Numbered from the stretch's first letter, positions 44,611 through 54,277 are shown. The stretch: DNA of 56,260 nucleotides from Acidimicrobiales bacterium (GCA_020628865.1 JAHDEJ010000006.1:1-56260); one strand, 5' to 3'. The notes: a model not told the origin generated them from the sequence alone. Made by a program: numbers and translations.

Positions 44611-47286
44611 ATGCCCGGGCCCAATCTCGCACTCCTCGGCCTTGGGATGCGCAACCTTCGATCTCAGGCGGGCCTGGTCGGCGCAACCGTCGCAATTGCG
44701 GCACTCATCGTTGCCCTCACGGCTGCGGTGCCGTTGTTCGCCCGGGCGGTGTCGGGAGACCTGTTCGCCGTGAGCACGGCCGGCGCCGATCGGGCGGAGG
44801 TCCGGATCGCATGGAATGGCAGCGTGCACGGGCCGACCTCGTGGACCGAGCTCTCGGCCGTCGATGACGACCTTCGGGCCCGAGCTGGCCGCGGGCTCGT
44901 GCTTCCCGATGGGCGAATCCGCTCGCTCGTCGACTCGGTGCGGTTCCAAGTCCGGGTGCCGGATGCAGGACCGGAAGCAGTCGGGTCGACCTCGTTGAGT
45001 TGGCACGACGACCTTCGCGAGCTGGCGCGCATCACGGATGGCACGTTTCCGGACGCCTCGTTTGCGCCGGGCGGGCGAATCGAGGTGGCGGTCGAGGCCC
45101 AGACCGCCGCGCTCCAGGGAATCGGCGTGGGTACCGACCTCACGCTGGCGCTGCGGTCCACCGAGGTCTCGATCCCTGCGACGGTGGTCGGGCTGTGGGT
45201 CGCCGACGACCCCGACGGCTGGGTGACCGCCCCCGACCTGCTCGCCGATCGGTATTTCACGGACCGGGCGGCGCTCGAACGCATCTTCGGCATCGGCGGG
45301 AACGGCCAGGAGCCTGATGCGGTGCGAAGCGCACGCTGGCTGGTCTCGAGCTCGGCCGCTGACCTGACCGCAGCCGAGGCACCCGCAGTGCGGTCGGAGG
45401 CCGCCGGTCTCGTGCGTGCAGCGACCGACCTCGTGCCCGAGCTCGAATCCGACACGCGCCTCGCCACGCAGCTCGATCGGTTCCTCGAGGACACCGTCTC
45501 GATGCGCCGACAGATGGTGGTGGTGATGGCACCGGTACTGGCGGCCCTCGCGTTCTTCACACTGCTGCTCGGCCGACAGCGCGCCGCCACCCGACGCCGC
45601 GAATTCGACCTCTGGCGATTGCGCGGTGCAGCCGAACGGCAGGTGACGACCGTCGTCATGGTCGAAGCCGTCGCCATGGCGCTGCTGGCAACCGTGATCG
45701 GGCTGCTGGCCGCGCCGCTTCTCGCCCGTCTTCTGGGCTCCTTCGACGGCTTCCTCGACCCATCCGCGCGGATCGGGCGGACCGTGTGGTTCACACGTCC
45801 TGCAGCTGCGGTGGGCGTGGCCACCGGACTCGTCGTGCTCGTTGCCCTCCTCGCCGCCAGTGTCCGCATGCAACGCGAAGTCGTGACGTCATTGACGGTG
45901 CTCGGTGCGGCCGTCGTTGCCCTCCTGGCCGTCGTCCTGGCAACGGCGCCGACCGAGGTCGACGGGTTCCGCGATCCGGCGCCGTTCGTCGTTCCCGTCC
46001 TCGTCGCGGCCCTCGCTGTGGGTGTCGGCGCGCTCGGCCTCGTCAACGCCGGTCGGTTCGTTCGGCCCCGCATGGTCGACGCAACCACCGGCGCCGCATC
46101 CATCGGACTTGCGGTGCGACGGTTGGGGACTTCGCGCTGGATGGCGGGGCCCGCAGCCTTGCTCGCCGTCGGCGTGGCGGTCGCACTCACGTCGGCCGCC
46201 GTCGGCCGATCGACCGACCAACACCTCGAGGAGACGGTGCGCCACGACGTGGGAGCCGACTGGGTCATTCAGGAATCGCTCGCCGTGCGTCTGCTCGGCG
46301 CCGGTGACGGCGGCCTTCGAGCCGACCCCATGACGAGTGCACAATGGCGAGAGGTCGACGGCGTGGAGGCTGCGACCCGCGTGGGAGAGTGGACCGGGTC
46401 CGTCGGACCGCCCGGGCGCGCCGCAACCGACATGACGCTCCTCGCCATCGACCCGGACACGTTCTCCTCGGTTGCCTGGTGGCGCGACGACTATGCCGAC
46501 GAACCGCTGGCCACGCTCATGGACCGACTCCGCGACGGCGGCGTCCTCGCCTCACCGGGGGCCGGCCTCACCGTTGGCGCCACCGCCGAGGTACGCGTCT
46601 TCACCGGGACCGATTCGAGGGTGTTCGAGGCGCCGGTCGTGGGCCGCCTGACGGCGGCGCCGACCTGGTCGAGCGACGCGTCGCCGGCGGTGATCGTCGC
46701 ACCATTCGACACCATTGCGTCGCTGGTCGGAGATGCCCGGGGTTTCGAGACGTGGCTGTCGGCCGGTGATGGCTTCGAACGTTCGGCGCGTGAGGCCACG
46801 TTCGTTGCCGCGGTCGAATCGGCGGGCGAACGGATCGACGCGATCCGCCAGGACCCGGTCCGACGAGGCGTTCACGGGGTCCTCTCGTTCGCTGCGGTCC
46901 TCCTGTTGGGCCTCGGCCTGCTCGGCGGGGTGGTCGCCGTGCTGTTTGCGGACCGTGCTCGCGCCGGCGAACGCTCGCTGCTTCGAGCCATCGGCTTTCC
47001 GCCACGTCGCCTCGGCGCGGCGGCGGTCCTCGAGGCGTCGCTCGTTCTCGTTCCTGCGATGCTTGGCGGAGCGCTCATCGGTCTGGCCGTCACGGCGACG
47101 TTGCTCGGCGGGCTGATCGGCGTCGGAACCGGAACGCCTGGGCTGCGGTTGGTGTCGGATCTCCGTTTGCTCCCCGTTCTGGCGGTTGGCGCGCTGGCCG
47201 CCGGCCTGGTCAGCCACGTCGTGGTGGCCCGACGCGCCGCAGCGCCCCTCGACCTGCACAGCTTCGCCAACGAGGGGGAGTCATGA
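44611..47286 (+). CDS. FtsX-like ABC exporter permease (MacB/LolC superfamily)
   Basis: 891 residues. The N-terminal helix (SQAGLVGATVAIAALIVALTAAVPLF) and a large extracellular domain (40-290) are followed by FtsX-type four-helix blocks at about 295-480 and 770-880, with further helices near 500-560. The overall plan is that of double-FtsX actinobacterial exporters. A TACCAT box is 6 nt before the ATG at 44611, consistent with a leaderless transcript; longer in-frame starts back to 44266 would run through the divergent permease promoter. The stop overlaps the ATPase ATG by 4 bp. Substrate unknown; antimicrobial peptide or lipoprotein transport is possible. Confidence 0.8.
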   Translation: MPGPNLALLGLGMRNLRSQAGLVGATVAIAALIVALTAAVPLFARAVSGDLFAVSTAGADRAEVRIAWNGSVHGPTSWTELSAVDDDLRARAGRGLVLPDGRIRSLVDSVRFQVRVPDAGPEAVGSTSLSWHDDLRELARITDGTFPDASFAPGGRIEVAVEAQTAALQGIGVGTDLTLALRSTEVSIPATVVGLWVADDPDGWVTAPDLLADRYFTDRAALERIFGIGGNGQEPDAVRSARWLVSSSAADLTAAEAPAVRSEAAGLVRAATDLVPELESDTRLATQLDRFLEDTVSMRRQMVVVMAPVLAALAFFTLLLGRQRAATRRREFDLWRLRGAAERQVTTVVMVEAVAMALLATVIGLLAAPLLARLLGSFDGFLDPSARIGRTVWFTRPAAAVGVATGLVVLVALLAASVRMQREVVTSLTVLGAAVVALLAVVLATAPTEVDGFRDPAPFVVPVLVAALAVGVGALGLVNAGRFVRPRMVDATTGAASIGLAVRRLGTSRWMAGPAALLAVGVAVALTSAAVGRSTDQHLEETVRHDVGADWVIQESLAVRLLGAGDGGLRADPMTSAQWREVDGVEAATRVGEWTGSVGPPGRAATDMTLLAIDPDTFSSVAWWRDDYADEPLATLMDRLRDGGVLASPGAGLTVGATAEVRVFTGTDSRVFEAPVVGRLTAAPTWSSDASPAVIVAPFDTIASLVGDARGFETWLSAGDGFERSAREATFVAAVESAGERIDAIRQDPVRRGVHGVLSFAAVLLLGLGLLGGVVAVLFADRARAGERSLLRAIGFPPRRLGAAAVLEASLVLVPAMLGGALIGLAVTATLLGGLIGVGTGTPGLRLVSDLRLLPVLAVGALAAGLVSHVVVARRAAAPLDLHSFANEGES

Positions 47287-48116
47287 GCTCGGCTGCGCTC
47301 GTGGAGGTGCGCGATCTGGTGAAGGTCTACGCCGGCGAGCCTCCGACCACGGTGCTGCGTGGGTTGGACCTGGATGTCGATGCTGCCGAAGTCGTCGGCC
47401 TCATCGGACCGAGTGGATGCGGCAAGAGCACGCTGCTTCGGATACTGGCTGGACGCGAGTCGGCGACAGCGGGATCCGTTCACATCGGTGGGACCCGGGT
47501 CGACGGAGACGACGACGCGGCAGGTGTCCGTCTCCGACGGCACACGGTCGGCATCGTCCGTCAGGGCGCCGACCTCAACCTGGTCTCGCACCTCGACGCC
47601 CTGGCCAATGTGGCCCTGGGGGCCGACTTCGTCGGCACGAATCGGCGCCGGTCAACGGAGCGAGCCGCGCACCTGCTCGATCTCGTCGGGCTCGCCGATC
47701 GGACGACCGCCAAGCCGGCCGAGCTCTCCGGTGGACAGCAACAACGCGTGGCCATTGCAGCGGCGCTCATCAACGAGCCGGCGGTGGTGTTGGCCGACGA
47801 ACCGACGAGCGCGCTCGACCGACGCTCGTCCGATCAGGTGTGGGGCCTTTTCGACCACATCCGAGGCCAACTCGGAACGACCGTGCTTGTGGTGAGCCAC
47901 GAGATGGCGCTCGCCGACCACGTGGATCGCGTGCTGCAGATGGCGGACGGCGCGATAGCCGGTGAACATTCGGCGGCGAATCTCGACGGGTCCACGGTCG
48001 TGGATCAGCGCGGACGAATCCGCCTTCCCGCCGACTGGCTGGCTGATCGAGGAACACCCGAGAGCGTCCGAATCGACCGCGACGGCGACGATCTCATCAT
48101 CCGGGGCGACGGATGA
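47283..48116 (+). CDS. LolD/MacB-type ABC ATPase with AbrB-like C-terminal domain
   Basis: 277 residues. The ATPase core (1-220) has Walker [21 protein letters not shown] (a variant Q-loop), LSGGQQQR, VVLADEPTSALD and VVSHEMALAD. The last 45 residues (TVVDQRGRIRLPADWLADRG, then SVRIDRDGDDLIIRG) read like an AbrB/MazE-type swapped-hairpin domain, usually a DNA-binding or dimerisation module. It is translationally coupled to the FtsX-like permease. I recall similar tails on actinobacterial exporters, but their role is unclear. Confidence 0.82.
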   Translation: MSSAALVEVRDLVKVYAGEPPTTVLRGLDLDVDAAEVVGLIGPSGCGKSTLLRILAGRESATAGSVHIGGTRVDGDDDAAGVRLRRHTVGIVRQGADLNLVSHLDALANVALGADFVGTNRRRSTERAAHLLDLVGLADRTTAKPAELSGGQQQRVAIAAALINEPAVVLADEPTSALDRRSSDQVWGLFDHIRGQLGTTVLVVSHEMALADHVDRVLQMADGAIAGEHSAANLDGSTVVDQRGRIRLPADWLADRGTPESVRIDRDGDDLIIRGDG

Positions 48117-48127
48117 TGAGGCGCACC

Positions 48128-49501
48128 TCAGGCCTTGAGCCGGTGGCCGGCCTCGAATGCCGGGATGAAGTCGCCATGGGCGTCGATCAGCTCGTCGACG
48201 AGCGACCAGATCTGCTCGAGGTCGAGCTCGCTGCTGGTGTGCGGATCCACCATGGCGGCGTGGTACACGTGATCGCGGTTGCCGGTGAGCGCGGCCTCGA
48301 CCGTGAGCTCCTGCACGTTGATGTTGGTCTGCATCAGTGCGGCCAACTGCGGCGGGAGCTGCCCGACCTTGGTCGGCTGCACCCCGTTGCCGTCCACCAG
48401 ACAGGGCACCTCGACACAGGCGGTGCCGGGGAGGTTGTCGATGAGGCCGTCGTTGGCCACGTTGCCGTAGACGACCCGCGGAGTGCCCGTTTCGATGCTG
48501 TGGATGATGCCGGCGCCGTACTCCACGCTGGGCTCGACCGGAAGCTCGGTGTTCGGGTCCTCGAGCTCGGCCCGCATGACCTCCCACGCAGCGATCTGTC
48601 GTTCGCAGCGCCGCGGGTATTCATCGATCGGGATGCCGAAGTCGTCGAGCAGGTCGCTGCGTCCCTCCTTGATGAAGTACGGGACGTATTCGCTGAAGTG
48701 CTCGGAGGACTCGGTCACGAAGTAGCCGAGCCGCTCGAACATCTCGTACCGGACGGCATCGCTGAGTCCGGAGATGCCTCCGTCGGAACGCTCTGCGTCG
48801 CCGCGCAACGGTGCTTCGGAGGTGCGGGCGAACTCGGCGATCCTCGGGTACAGATCGACGACACCGTCCGGGGTTCGCTGGCCGAACTCCAGGTAGAAGG
48901 CCATGTGGTTGATGCCGGCGCATCGATACTCGAGCACAGCCGGGTCGACGCCGAGGTCGCCGGCGAGCTGCTCGGCCGTGTGCTGCACGCTGTGGCACAG
49001 GCCGACGGTCGCGATCGTGCTGTGGCGGTTGATGGCGGTGCAGTTCATGGCCATCGGGTTGACGTATTGGAGGAGCGTGGCGTCGCCACACAACTCCTCC
49101 ATGTTGTCCGTGAGGTCGAGCAGCACGGGGATCGTGCGAAGACCGCGCATGATGCCGCCGATGCCCAGGGTGTCGGCGATGGTCTGGGTGAGCCCGTACT
49201 TCTTCGGAATCTCGAAGTCGGTGACGGTGGCCGGTTCGTAGCCGCCGACCTGGAACATGGTGATGACGTGATCGGCGCCGTCGATCGCCGTCCGCTGGTC
49301 GGTACTCGTCTCGATGGTCGGATTGACGCCGAGGGTCGCAGCGACCTTCTCGGCGACGACGGCACTGGTGCGCAGGCGGCCCTCGTCGATGTCGTGGAGC
49401 CGAAGCGTCGCATCGGCGAGTTCCGGGAACGACAGGATGTCGCCCATCAAATTCTTGGCGAAGACGGTGCTGCCGGCACCGATGAACGAGATAGTGGTCA
49501 T
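48128..49501 (-). CDS. GH4 alpha-galactosidase/alpha-glucosidase (MelA-like)
   Basis: 457 residues. GH4 enzymes use NAD+ and Mn2+ in an oxidative mechanism. The NAD-binding start is TISFIGAGSTVFAKNLMGD. Metal-site landmarks are GLCHSVQHT and AGINHMAFYLE. The stretches MFQVGGYEPA and GIGGIMRGLRTIPVL point to the alpha-galactosidase (MelA) branch. A TACACT box lies 8 nt before the ATG on the minus strand and there is no ribosome-binding site, suggesting a leaderless mRNA. It is divergent from galK with only 15 bp between start codons. Confidence 0.92.
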   Translation of the reverse strand: MTTISFIGAGSTVFAKNLMGDILSFPELADATLRLHDIDEGRLRTSAVVAEKVAATLGVNPTIETSTDQRTAIDGADHVITMFQVGGYEPATVTDFEIPKKYGLTQTIADTLGIGGIMRGLRTIPVLLDLTDNMEELCGDATLLQYVNPMAMNCTAINRHSTIATVGLCHSVQHTAEQLAGDLGVDPAVLEYRCAGINHMAFYLEFGQRTPDGVVDLYPRIAEFARTSEAPLRGDAERSDGGISGLSDAVRYEMFERLGYFVTESSEHFSEYVPYFIKEGRSDLLDDFGIPIDEYPRRCERQIAAWEVMRAELEDPNTELPVEPSVEYGAGIIHSIETGTPRVVYGNVANDGLIDNLPGTACVEVPCLVDGNGVQPTKVGQLPPQLAALMQTNINVQELTVEAALTGNRDHVYHAAMVDPHTSSELDLEQIWSLVDELIDAHGDFIPAFEAGHRLKA

Positions 49502-49516
49502 GGCAATGGAGTGTAA

Positions 49517-50623
49517 ATGAATCTGAACAGTGGAGCGGAGCGTCGTGCGGTGACCGCACGGGCGCCCGGACGAGTCAATCTCATCGGTGAACACACGGAC
49601 TACAACGACGGGTTCGTGCTCCCGATGGGGCTGCCCTTCGATACGACGATCTCGATGGAACGGCGCGATGACCGGACGGTCACGATTTCGTCGGTCGGTT
49701 GGGGCGAGACCAGCTTCTCGCTCGACGACGACCCGGGTTCCGTCGAGTCGTGGGCCCGCTACGTGGCTGCCATGGCGCACTTCCTGGCCGACGAGGGCCT
49801 CCCGGTGCCGGGCGTCGACATCTCGATGCGATCGACGATCCCGGGCGGTGCCAGCCTGTCGTCTTCGGCGGCGCTCGAAGTCGCCGCCGGCTTCGGCTTC
49901 ACCGCCATCTGCGGCGCCGAACCGGACCCGGTGCACATGGCGAAGCTCGGCCAGCGTGTCGAGAACGAGGTCATCGGCATTCAAAGCGGAATCATGGACC
50001 AGCTCATCTCGGCCACCGCCCGTGAAGGGAGCGCCAGTCTCATCGACTGCCGGTCGCTCGAGAGCACGCCAGTCAACCTGCCTGACGGCACTCGGGTGCT
50101 GATCATGGACACCATGACCCGTCGGGAACTCGCCGACAGCGAATACGACCTGCGTCGCCAGGCGTGTGAACGAGCGGCAGCCGCCATCGGTGTGCCCGCA
50201 CTCCGGGACGCCACCGCCGACCAGCTCGACGCCGTGACCGCTCCACTGGACCGGCGGCGAGCCGGGCACGTGATCGCCGAGAACGATCGGGTTCTGGCCA
50301 CCGTCGAGGCGATGGAGCATGGCGATCTGGCCGCGATCGGGGCGCTCATGAACGAGAGCCATCGCAGCCTGTCCGAGGACTACGAGGTCTCATCGGAGGC
50401 GCTCGATCAGATTGCTGCGATTGCACGCGAGCACGACGGCACGATCGGCGCCCGGATGACGGGCGGCGGTTTTGGCGGCGCCGCCGTGGCGCTCGTGCAC
50501 GACGAACACGCCGACGCTGTCGCCACCCACGTGGTCGAACGGTACGAGGCCGAGACCGGCCGGCGCAGCGATCTCTGGAGCGTCGTCCCCTCCGAGGGCG
50601 CCTCCATCGTGTCGATCGCCTGA
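49517..50623 (+). CDS. galK: Galactokinase
   Basis: 368 residues of the GHMP kinase family. The galactose signature is RAPGRVNLIGEHTDYNDGFVLP (about 17-38), the ATP-binding loop is IPGGASLSSSAALEVA (about 110-125), and motif 3 is RMTGGGFGGAAV (about 315). It phosphorylates galactose released by LacZ and the alpha-galactosidases. GGAG at 49508 with 5-nt spacing supports the ATG at 49517; GATAGT (49490-49495) may be its -10. galT and galE are absent from the window. Confidence 0.95.
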   Translation: MNLNSGAERRAVTARAPGRVNLIGEHTDYNDGFVLPMGLPFDTTISMERRDDRTVTISSVGWGETSFSLDDDPGSVESWARYVAAMAHFLADEGLPVPGVDISMRSTIPGGASLSSSAALEVAAGFGFTAICGAEPDPVHMAKLGQRVENEVIGIQSGIMDQLISATAREGSASLIDCRSLESTPVNLPDGTRVLIMDTMTRRELADSEYDLRRQACERAAAAIGVPALRDATADQLDAVTAPLDRRRAGHVIAENDRVLATVEAMEHGDLAAIGALMNESHRSLSEDYEVSSEALDQIAAIAREHDGTIGARMTGGGFGGAAVALVHDEHADAVATHVVERYEAETGRRSDLWSVVPSEGASIVSIA

Positions 50624-50630
50624 CGACGGC

Positions 50631-52412
50631 TCAGAAGTAGCTTCGGGCGAGCGCCAGCGCGTCTTCTCCGACGCGCTGTCCGATCCGGCGTCCCTCGTGG
50701 TCGTCCGCCGCAATGTGGATGCCGCCGTAGAGCCGCGAGCGGCCGGCTTCGTCCGCTGCGTCGGCGTAGGTGCCCCACTGGAGCACGATGTCGGTGGTCG
50801 GCCCTTCGTCGAACCGGAGCGACCCGGCGGGCGCGGTGAACGTGCCGAGTCCGTCGGGGAAGAACGCAGATCCGGTCAGCCCTTCGAGGACGACGGCGCC
50901 GGCCCGACTGAACGTGCTGTGGCCGCTCACATAGCCGGGGAAGGACGGCGTCACGAACGTGTCGAGCTGGTAGGGGACCCAGGTGCGCCCGTCGATCCAC
51001 CGGACGTCGTCGGCCGAGTCGTGGAGGGTCGGGTGGCCGGCCCACCCCAGAACGGCGATCGTGCCGGCCGACAGCCCGTCGTGGCGATCGCCCGTTTCGT
51101 CGGTGACCAGCTCGACGAGGCCGTCGACCAGTGGCAGGCCATCGGGATGGAACGACGCTGCGTCGGGGTCGCTGCTCTGGCCGAGAGCGGCACGATGGCG
51201 GATGAGCGAGATCGGGCGGGCCGAGTCATACGAGCGCTTGGCGCCCCACGCGGCGATGGCTGCATCGTGCATTGCGCCGTTCAGCGCCAGGTAGAGACGC
51301 AGATCCCACTGCAGGCGGGTGAGTTCGACGCCGTCGGAGGACTGCAACGGGGTGGGTAGGGCGTCGCTCACCTCGTTGGCGAGCACGTTCCAGTGCCCGG
51401 GTGGCGTTTCCGAGCGGGGTCCATCCGCCCAGTACTCGGCCACGACCCTTCCGTAGTCGGCGGAGGAGACCATCGCCGGTTCGTAGGGATCGCCGGTGAT
51501 CGGATTCACGGTGTGGCCGGTGCCATCGTCGGTGCCGAGCGTGCTGTTGCCCCGAGCTCCGGGGCTGATGTCGATCGGCGCGCCCAAGCGTTCGTCGAGG
51601 CCGCTCTGCAGCTCGATCACCTCGATGAGCTCGGCGTCGATGGTGGCACGATCCTCGGCCCGATCGAGGCGGGGTGGCGGTCCGGGGTCGATCGGGAGAC
51701 CGTCGGCCGCCCGTTCCATGGCGAAGGGTTCGACGGAGCCCCAGTGCGGGCCGATGTAGCTCTGCAGCCCGACGAGCTGTGACTGGTCGTTCTGGGTGAT
51801 CGACTCGTTCAGTTGCAGCGGCTGCCACGAGTCGGGCGCCTCGACCGGCACGCCGACCTCGGCCACCCGGAGCGGCTCGTTCGACGGGAAGTAGGCGAGG
51901 TCGAGGTAGCCGTCGAGTTCGAGCGACCCGTCGTCGATGAAGGAGTCCAGGATCTCCGTGGCAATCAAGCGACCGTCGGCGGCTGGGCCGTCCCCATCGG
52001 CGTCGGCAGCGTCGAGGCACAAGGCAGCGAGCGTTCGATCGAAGGCCTCGAGGGACTGCGCGCCGCCGACCGAGTTCCGATACCGGGCCGACAGCAGCTC
52101 GTGGGCGGCGTGGCTCATCGCGACCAGGGCGGCATCCGGGTCGGTCGACCGGTCGAGCTCGACGAACACCGCCCGGCCCTCGCCCGTGTAGGCCACCGAT
52201 GCGTCCCACATGGCGGCCGACGTGTGGAACAGGTTTCGGGCATGGACGGTGGGTGCCGGCGTGTCGGCTCGCACCGCTTCGAGCAGTACCTCGTTCCACA
52301 CCCGGGCGACGCTCCGGCCATCCTCCGGTGCACAGACGGCCCGTACTCCATCGCCGCAGGCCGAGGCGACCAGGGCCGCGAACACGACTGTGGCGCCCAC
52401 TCTCCAACGCAT
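50631..52412 (-). CDS. Vanadium haloperoxidase/PAP2-like lipoprotein
   Basis: 593 residues. The signal peptide ends with a VASAC lipobox. The C-terminal two thirds match vanadium-dependent haloperoxidase-like proteins: KRSYDSARPIS (first phosphate/vanadate segment), PGYVSGHSTFSRAGAVV (second) and SRLYGGIHIAADDHEGRRIG (third, with the His that would bind vanadate). A vanadate-type site is plausible, but oxidase versus phosphatase activity cannot be decided here. It converges on galK with 7 bp between stop codons. Confidence 0.82.
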   Translation of the reverse strand: MRWRVGATVVFAALVASACGDGVRAVCAPEDGRSVARVWNEVLLEAVRADTPAPTVHARNLFHTSAAMWDASVAYTGEGRAVFVELDRSTDPDAALVAMSHAAHELLSARYRNSVGGAQSLEAFDRTLAALCLDAADADGDGPAADGRLIATEILDSFIDDGSLELDGYLDLAYFPSNEPLRVAEVGVPVEAPDSWQPLQLNESITQNDQSQLVGLQSYIGPHWGSVEPFAMERAADGLPIDPGPPPRLDRAEDRATIDAELIEVIELQSGLDERLGAPIDISPGARGNSTLGTDDGTGHTVNPITGDPYEPAMVSSADYGRVVAEYWADGPRSETPPGHWNVLANEVSDALPTPLQSSDGVELTRLQWDLRLYLALNGAMHDAAIAAWGAKRSYDSARPISLIRHRAALGQSSDPDAASFHPDGLPLVDGLVELVTDETGDRHDGLSAGTIAVLGWAGHPTLHDSADDVRWIDGRTWVPYQLDTFVTPSFPGYVSGHSTFSRAGAVVLEGLTGSAFFPDGLGTFTAPAGSLRFDEGPTTDIVLQWGTYADAADEAGRSRLYGGIHIAADDHEGRRIGQRVGEDALALARSYF

Positions 52413-52501
52413 CGCACAGACCGTATCGCCGCCAACGACACATCCGGGCGGCGGGCGAGCTTCGTCATGGCGACGGTTCGGCCACCGCCTGGAACGCGAA
52501 A

Positions 52502-52534
52502 CGGCATCCCCCTCGTGCCACGAGAGGGATGCCG
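52502..52534 (-). terminator. Hairpin terminator of the LAxTG protein gene
   Basis: CGGCATCCC pairs with GGGATGCCG, with an inner CTCG/CGAG stem. GTTTCGCGTT follows on the minus strand. Confidence 0.7.
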
Positions 52535-52567
52535 GTATCGACGGGTGTTGAAGTCAGCCCAGCATGA

Positions 52568-53257
52568 CTAGGCGCGCACCCCATGCAGACGGCGAGCCTG
52601 ACCGAGAATCAGTGCACCACCGAGGACCGCGGCTCCACCCATGACGGCAAGCAGGATGCTGCTCGCACCTGTGACCGCAAGCTCTGCGACCGCAGCGCAC
52701 GTGAACGTGAGTTCGAATGCGTTGCCGGTGACCTGTTCCCAGCCTTCTCCGATTTCGACCACCATCGTGGTGTCCGAGTCGATGCGCAACGACGCCGACA
52801 CGTTGTCGCTCGTCGCGCCCGTGACACCGTGTGGCTCAGAGAACGTCAGGTAGTAGCGGTCGAAATCGCCCGCCGGGTAGGTGTTGAACACCTGTGACCA
52901 GAACGGATCATCCATCTCCGGGAGGATCACCTGGGAGATGCCGTCGGCCTCGATGTCGATGCTGAACAAGCCGCTGACCGGACCGAACGGGGTGTCGGGC
53001 TGCGCAAGCGCCGTGGGGAACTCGACCGATCCGAACGCAAGCGTTGCCGTTTCGTCGAACAAGGCGTCGTCTTCAAGGCCGAACACGGCGGGGTACGAAA
53101 TCTCTGGTTCGCCCCCGGATTCCAGGGTGTTGTGCATCAGGATGCTTGCACCCTCGGGCAGGGCACAGCCGGCCTGCGCTGCCGCTGGGCTGGCAGTCAT
53201 GAACAGCGCAGCAAGCAGCCCCGTCAGGGTGGCCAGGATGGTCATCAGTCTCTTCAT
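52568..53257 (-). CDS. Secreted cell-wall protein with LAxTG sorting signal (second)
   Basis: 229 residues. The signal peptide (1-27) ends ASPAAAQA. The extracellular domain (28-190) has two cysteines (CALPEG, FTCAAV) and a beta-rich pattern. The C-terminus is LAVTG, a hydrophobic helix (SILLAVMGGAAVLGGALIL) and GQARRLHGVRA, the standard sortase layout with the class E motif. It matches the plan of the protein at 6853, though the body differs. The substrate-processing sortase must be elsewhere. Confidence 0.75.
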   Translation of the reverse strand: MKRLMTILATLTGLLAALFMTASPAAAQAGCALPEGASILMHNTLESGGEPEISYPAVFGLEDDALFDETATLAFGSVEFPTALAQPDTPFGPVSGLFSIDIEADGISQVILPEMDDPFWSQVFNTYPAGDFDRYYLTFSEPHGVTGATSDNVSASLRIDSDTTMVVEIGEGWEQVTGNAFELTFTCAAVAELAVTGASSILLAVMGGAAVLGGALILGQARRLHGVRA

Positions 53258-53394
53258 TTGTGTCTCCTACCAAGACGAAGTGGCGTCCAGAGCTCGTTGC
53301 CGAGGACCGTGAAAACGGTAGTGAGCACGTTGTTGAAGATCGTGAGAGCATTTGGTCTACCACTGGTCGAAACCTGACAACTTGGCTCGCGGCG

Positions 53395-54057
53395 TCAGGT
53401 GGGGAGGGCCCGGTGGATCGCATCGATCATCGCGGACGGTTCGACGTCGATGCCGGTGGCAAGCGCATCGAGTTCGATGCCGATTTGCGGGCGTTCCGCA
53501 TCGTGTACCGCGAGGAGATCGGCGTGCGCGGCCCCATCCCAGCGGCGGAGGACCGCGACCTGGAACCGGGCGTGCGTGCGGGTTCGGCGCTGGGAGATGC
53601 CGACGAGCTTCCGGCCGTCGGTCGTGAGTTCTCCTGCCCCGAGTCCGGCGAAGCAGATACTGGGGGAGTGGACGGTGGTCAGGTGACGGCCGGTGTGCAT
53701 GTGGGTTTCGATGCCGAACTCCCGGAGCGCTGCGGCGCAGGCAACGCCCACCCATTCGAATGCCCGGCCCACGTCGTCGGCCCACAGCGGGTCGTCCCGG
53801 CCGATGATCAGATCGAACCAGACGAGATCGTCGACGGAGACGAGGACGGCACCCCCGCCCGTTCGGCGGCGGGCGACCTCGACGCCGCGCTCGGCGCATC
53901 GGGCCAGGTCGACCGTGGATGCGTCCTGGGAACTGCCGAGCACGAGGGTCCGCCGGTCGTCGAGTGCGGGTATCCACAGTTCGCGACGGTCGGGTTCGAA
54001 GGAGCGGTGGTGGAACGCTTCGACGGATTCGACGAAACGACGACGGCGAAAGCTCAC
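53395..54057 (-). CDS. LplA/BPL-fold lipoate-protein ligase-like protein
   Basis: 220 residues of the biotin/lipoate ligase fold: RRTGGGAVLVSVDDLVWFDLI (substrate loop), SICFAGLGAGELTTDGRKLVGISQRR (with the conserved Lys contacting lipoyl-AMP) and a C-terminal strand-helix. It is shorter than classic LplA (about 340) and lacks its accessory domain, like LipL/LplJ-type or LipM-type proteins. It may transfer lipoyl or octanoyl groups; the acceptor is unknown. Upstream lie 366 bp of control region shared with mraZ. Confidence 0.83.
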   Translation of the reverse strand: MSFRRRRFVESVEAFHHRSFEPDRRELWIPALDDRRTLVLGSSQDASTVDLARCAERGVEVARRRTGGGAVLVSVDDLVWFDLIIGRDDPLWADDVGRAFEWVGVACAAALREFGIETHMHTGRHLTTVHSPSICFAGLGAGELTTDGRKLVGISQRRTRTHARFQVAVLRRWDGAAHADLLAVHDAERPQIGIELDALATGIDVEPSAMIDAIHRALPT

Positions 54058-54121
54058 GCCGTCACGCTACCGCTCCGATCGCCGGCCGACCGGAGGCTGC
54101 GGCCCGGTTCTGGGACACGGC

Positions 54122-54160
54122 CCCACCACGCCCCACCGCGTCTCCCACCACGCCCCACCG
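54122..54160. repeat. 17-bp direct repeat with clustered TGGGG motifs
   Basis: CCCACCACGCCCCACCG occurs at 54122-54138 and 54144-54160. On the minus strand this gives four TGGG-type motifs, similar to MraZ boxes, between the lplA-like gene and mraZ. The rest of the 366-bp gap (54058-54423) holds an SOS-like box and mraZ promoter elements but no gene that I can support. Confidence 0.5.
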
Positions 54161-54261
54161 GCGTGGCCGGCCTCGCGGCGATGCCAGTGCAGAGGCGCCG
54201 AAACCACCGAGAAATCAACGATTTCGGAGCGATCGAGCGAGAAGTTCCCCCGCGGGCGTTT

Positions 54262-54277
54262 GGGAACGAACGTTCGA
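54262..54277. promoter_or_regulatory. LexA/SOS-box-like palindrome
   Basis: GGGAACGAACGTTCGA matches the actinobacterial/Bacillus LexA box core GAAC-N4-GTTC (right half GTTCGA perfect). It lies 147 bp before mraZ. Confidence 0.4.

Noticed and set aside
48128-50362. Extension of the GH4 frame to 744 codons
   Set aside because: The added part is antisense to galK; the NAD-binding motif starts right after the ATG at 49501.
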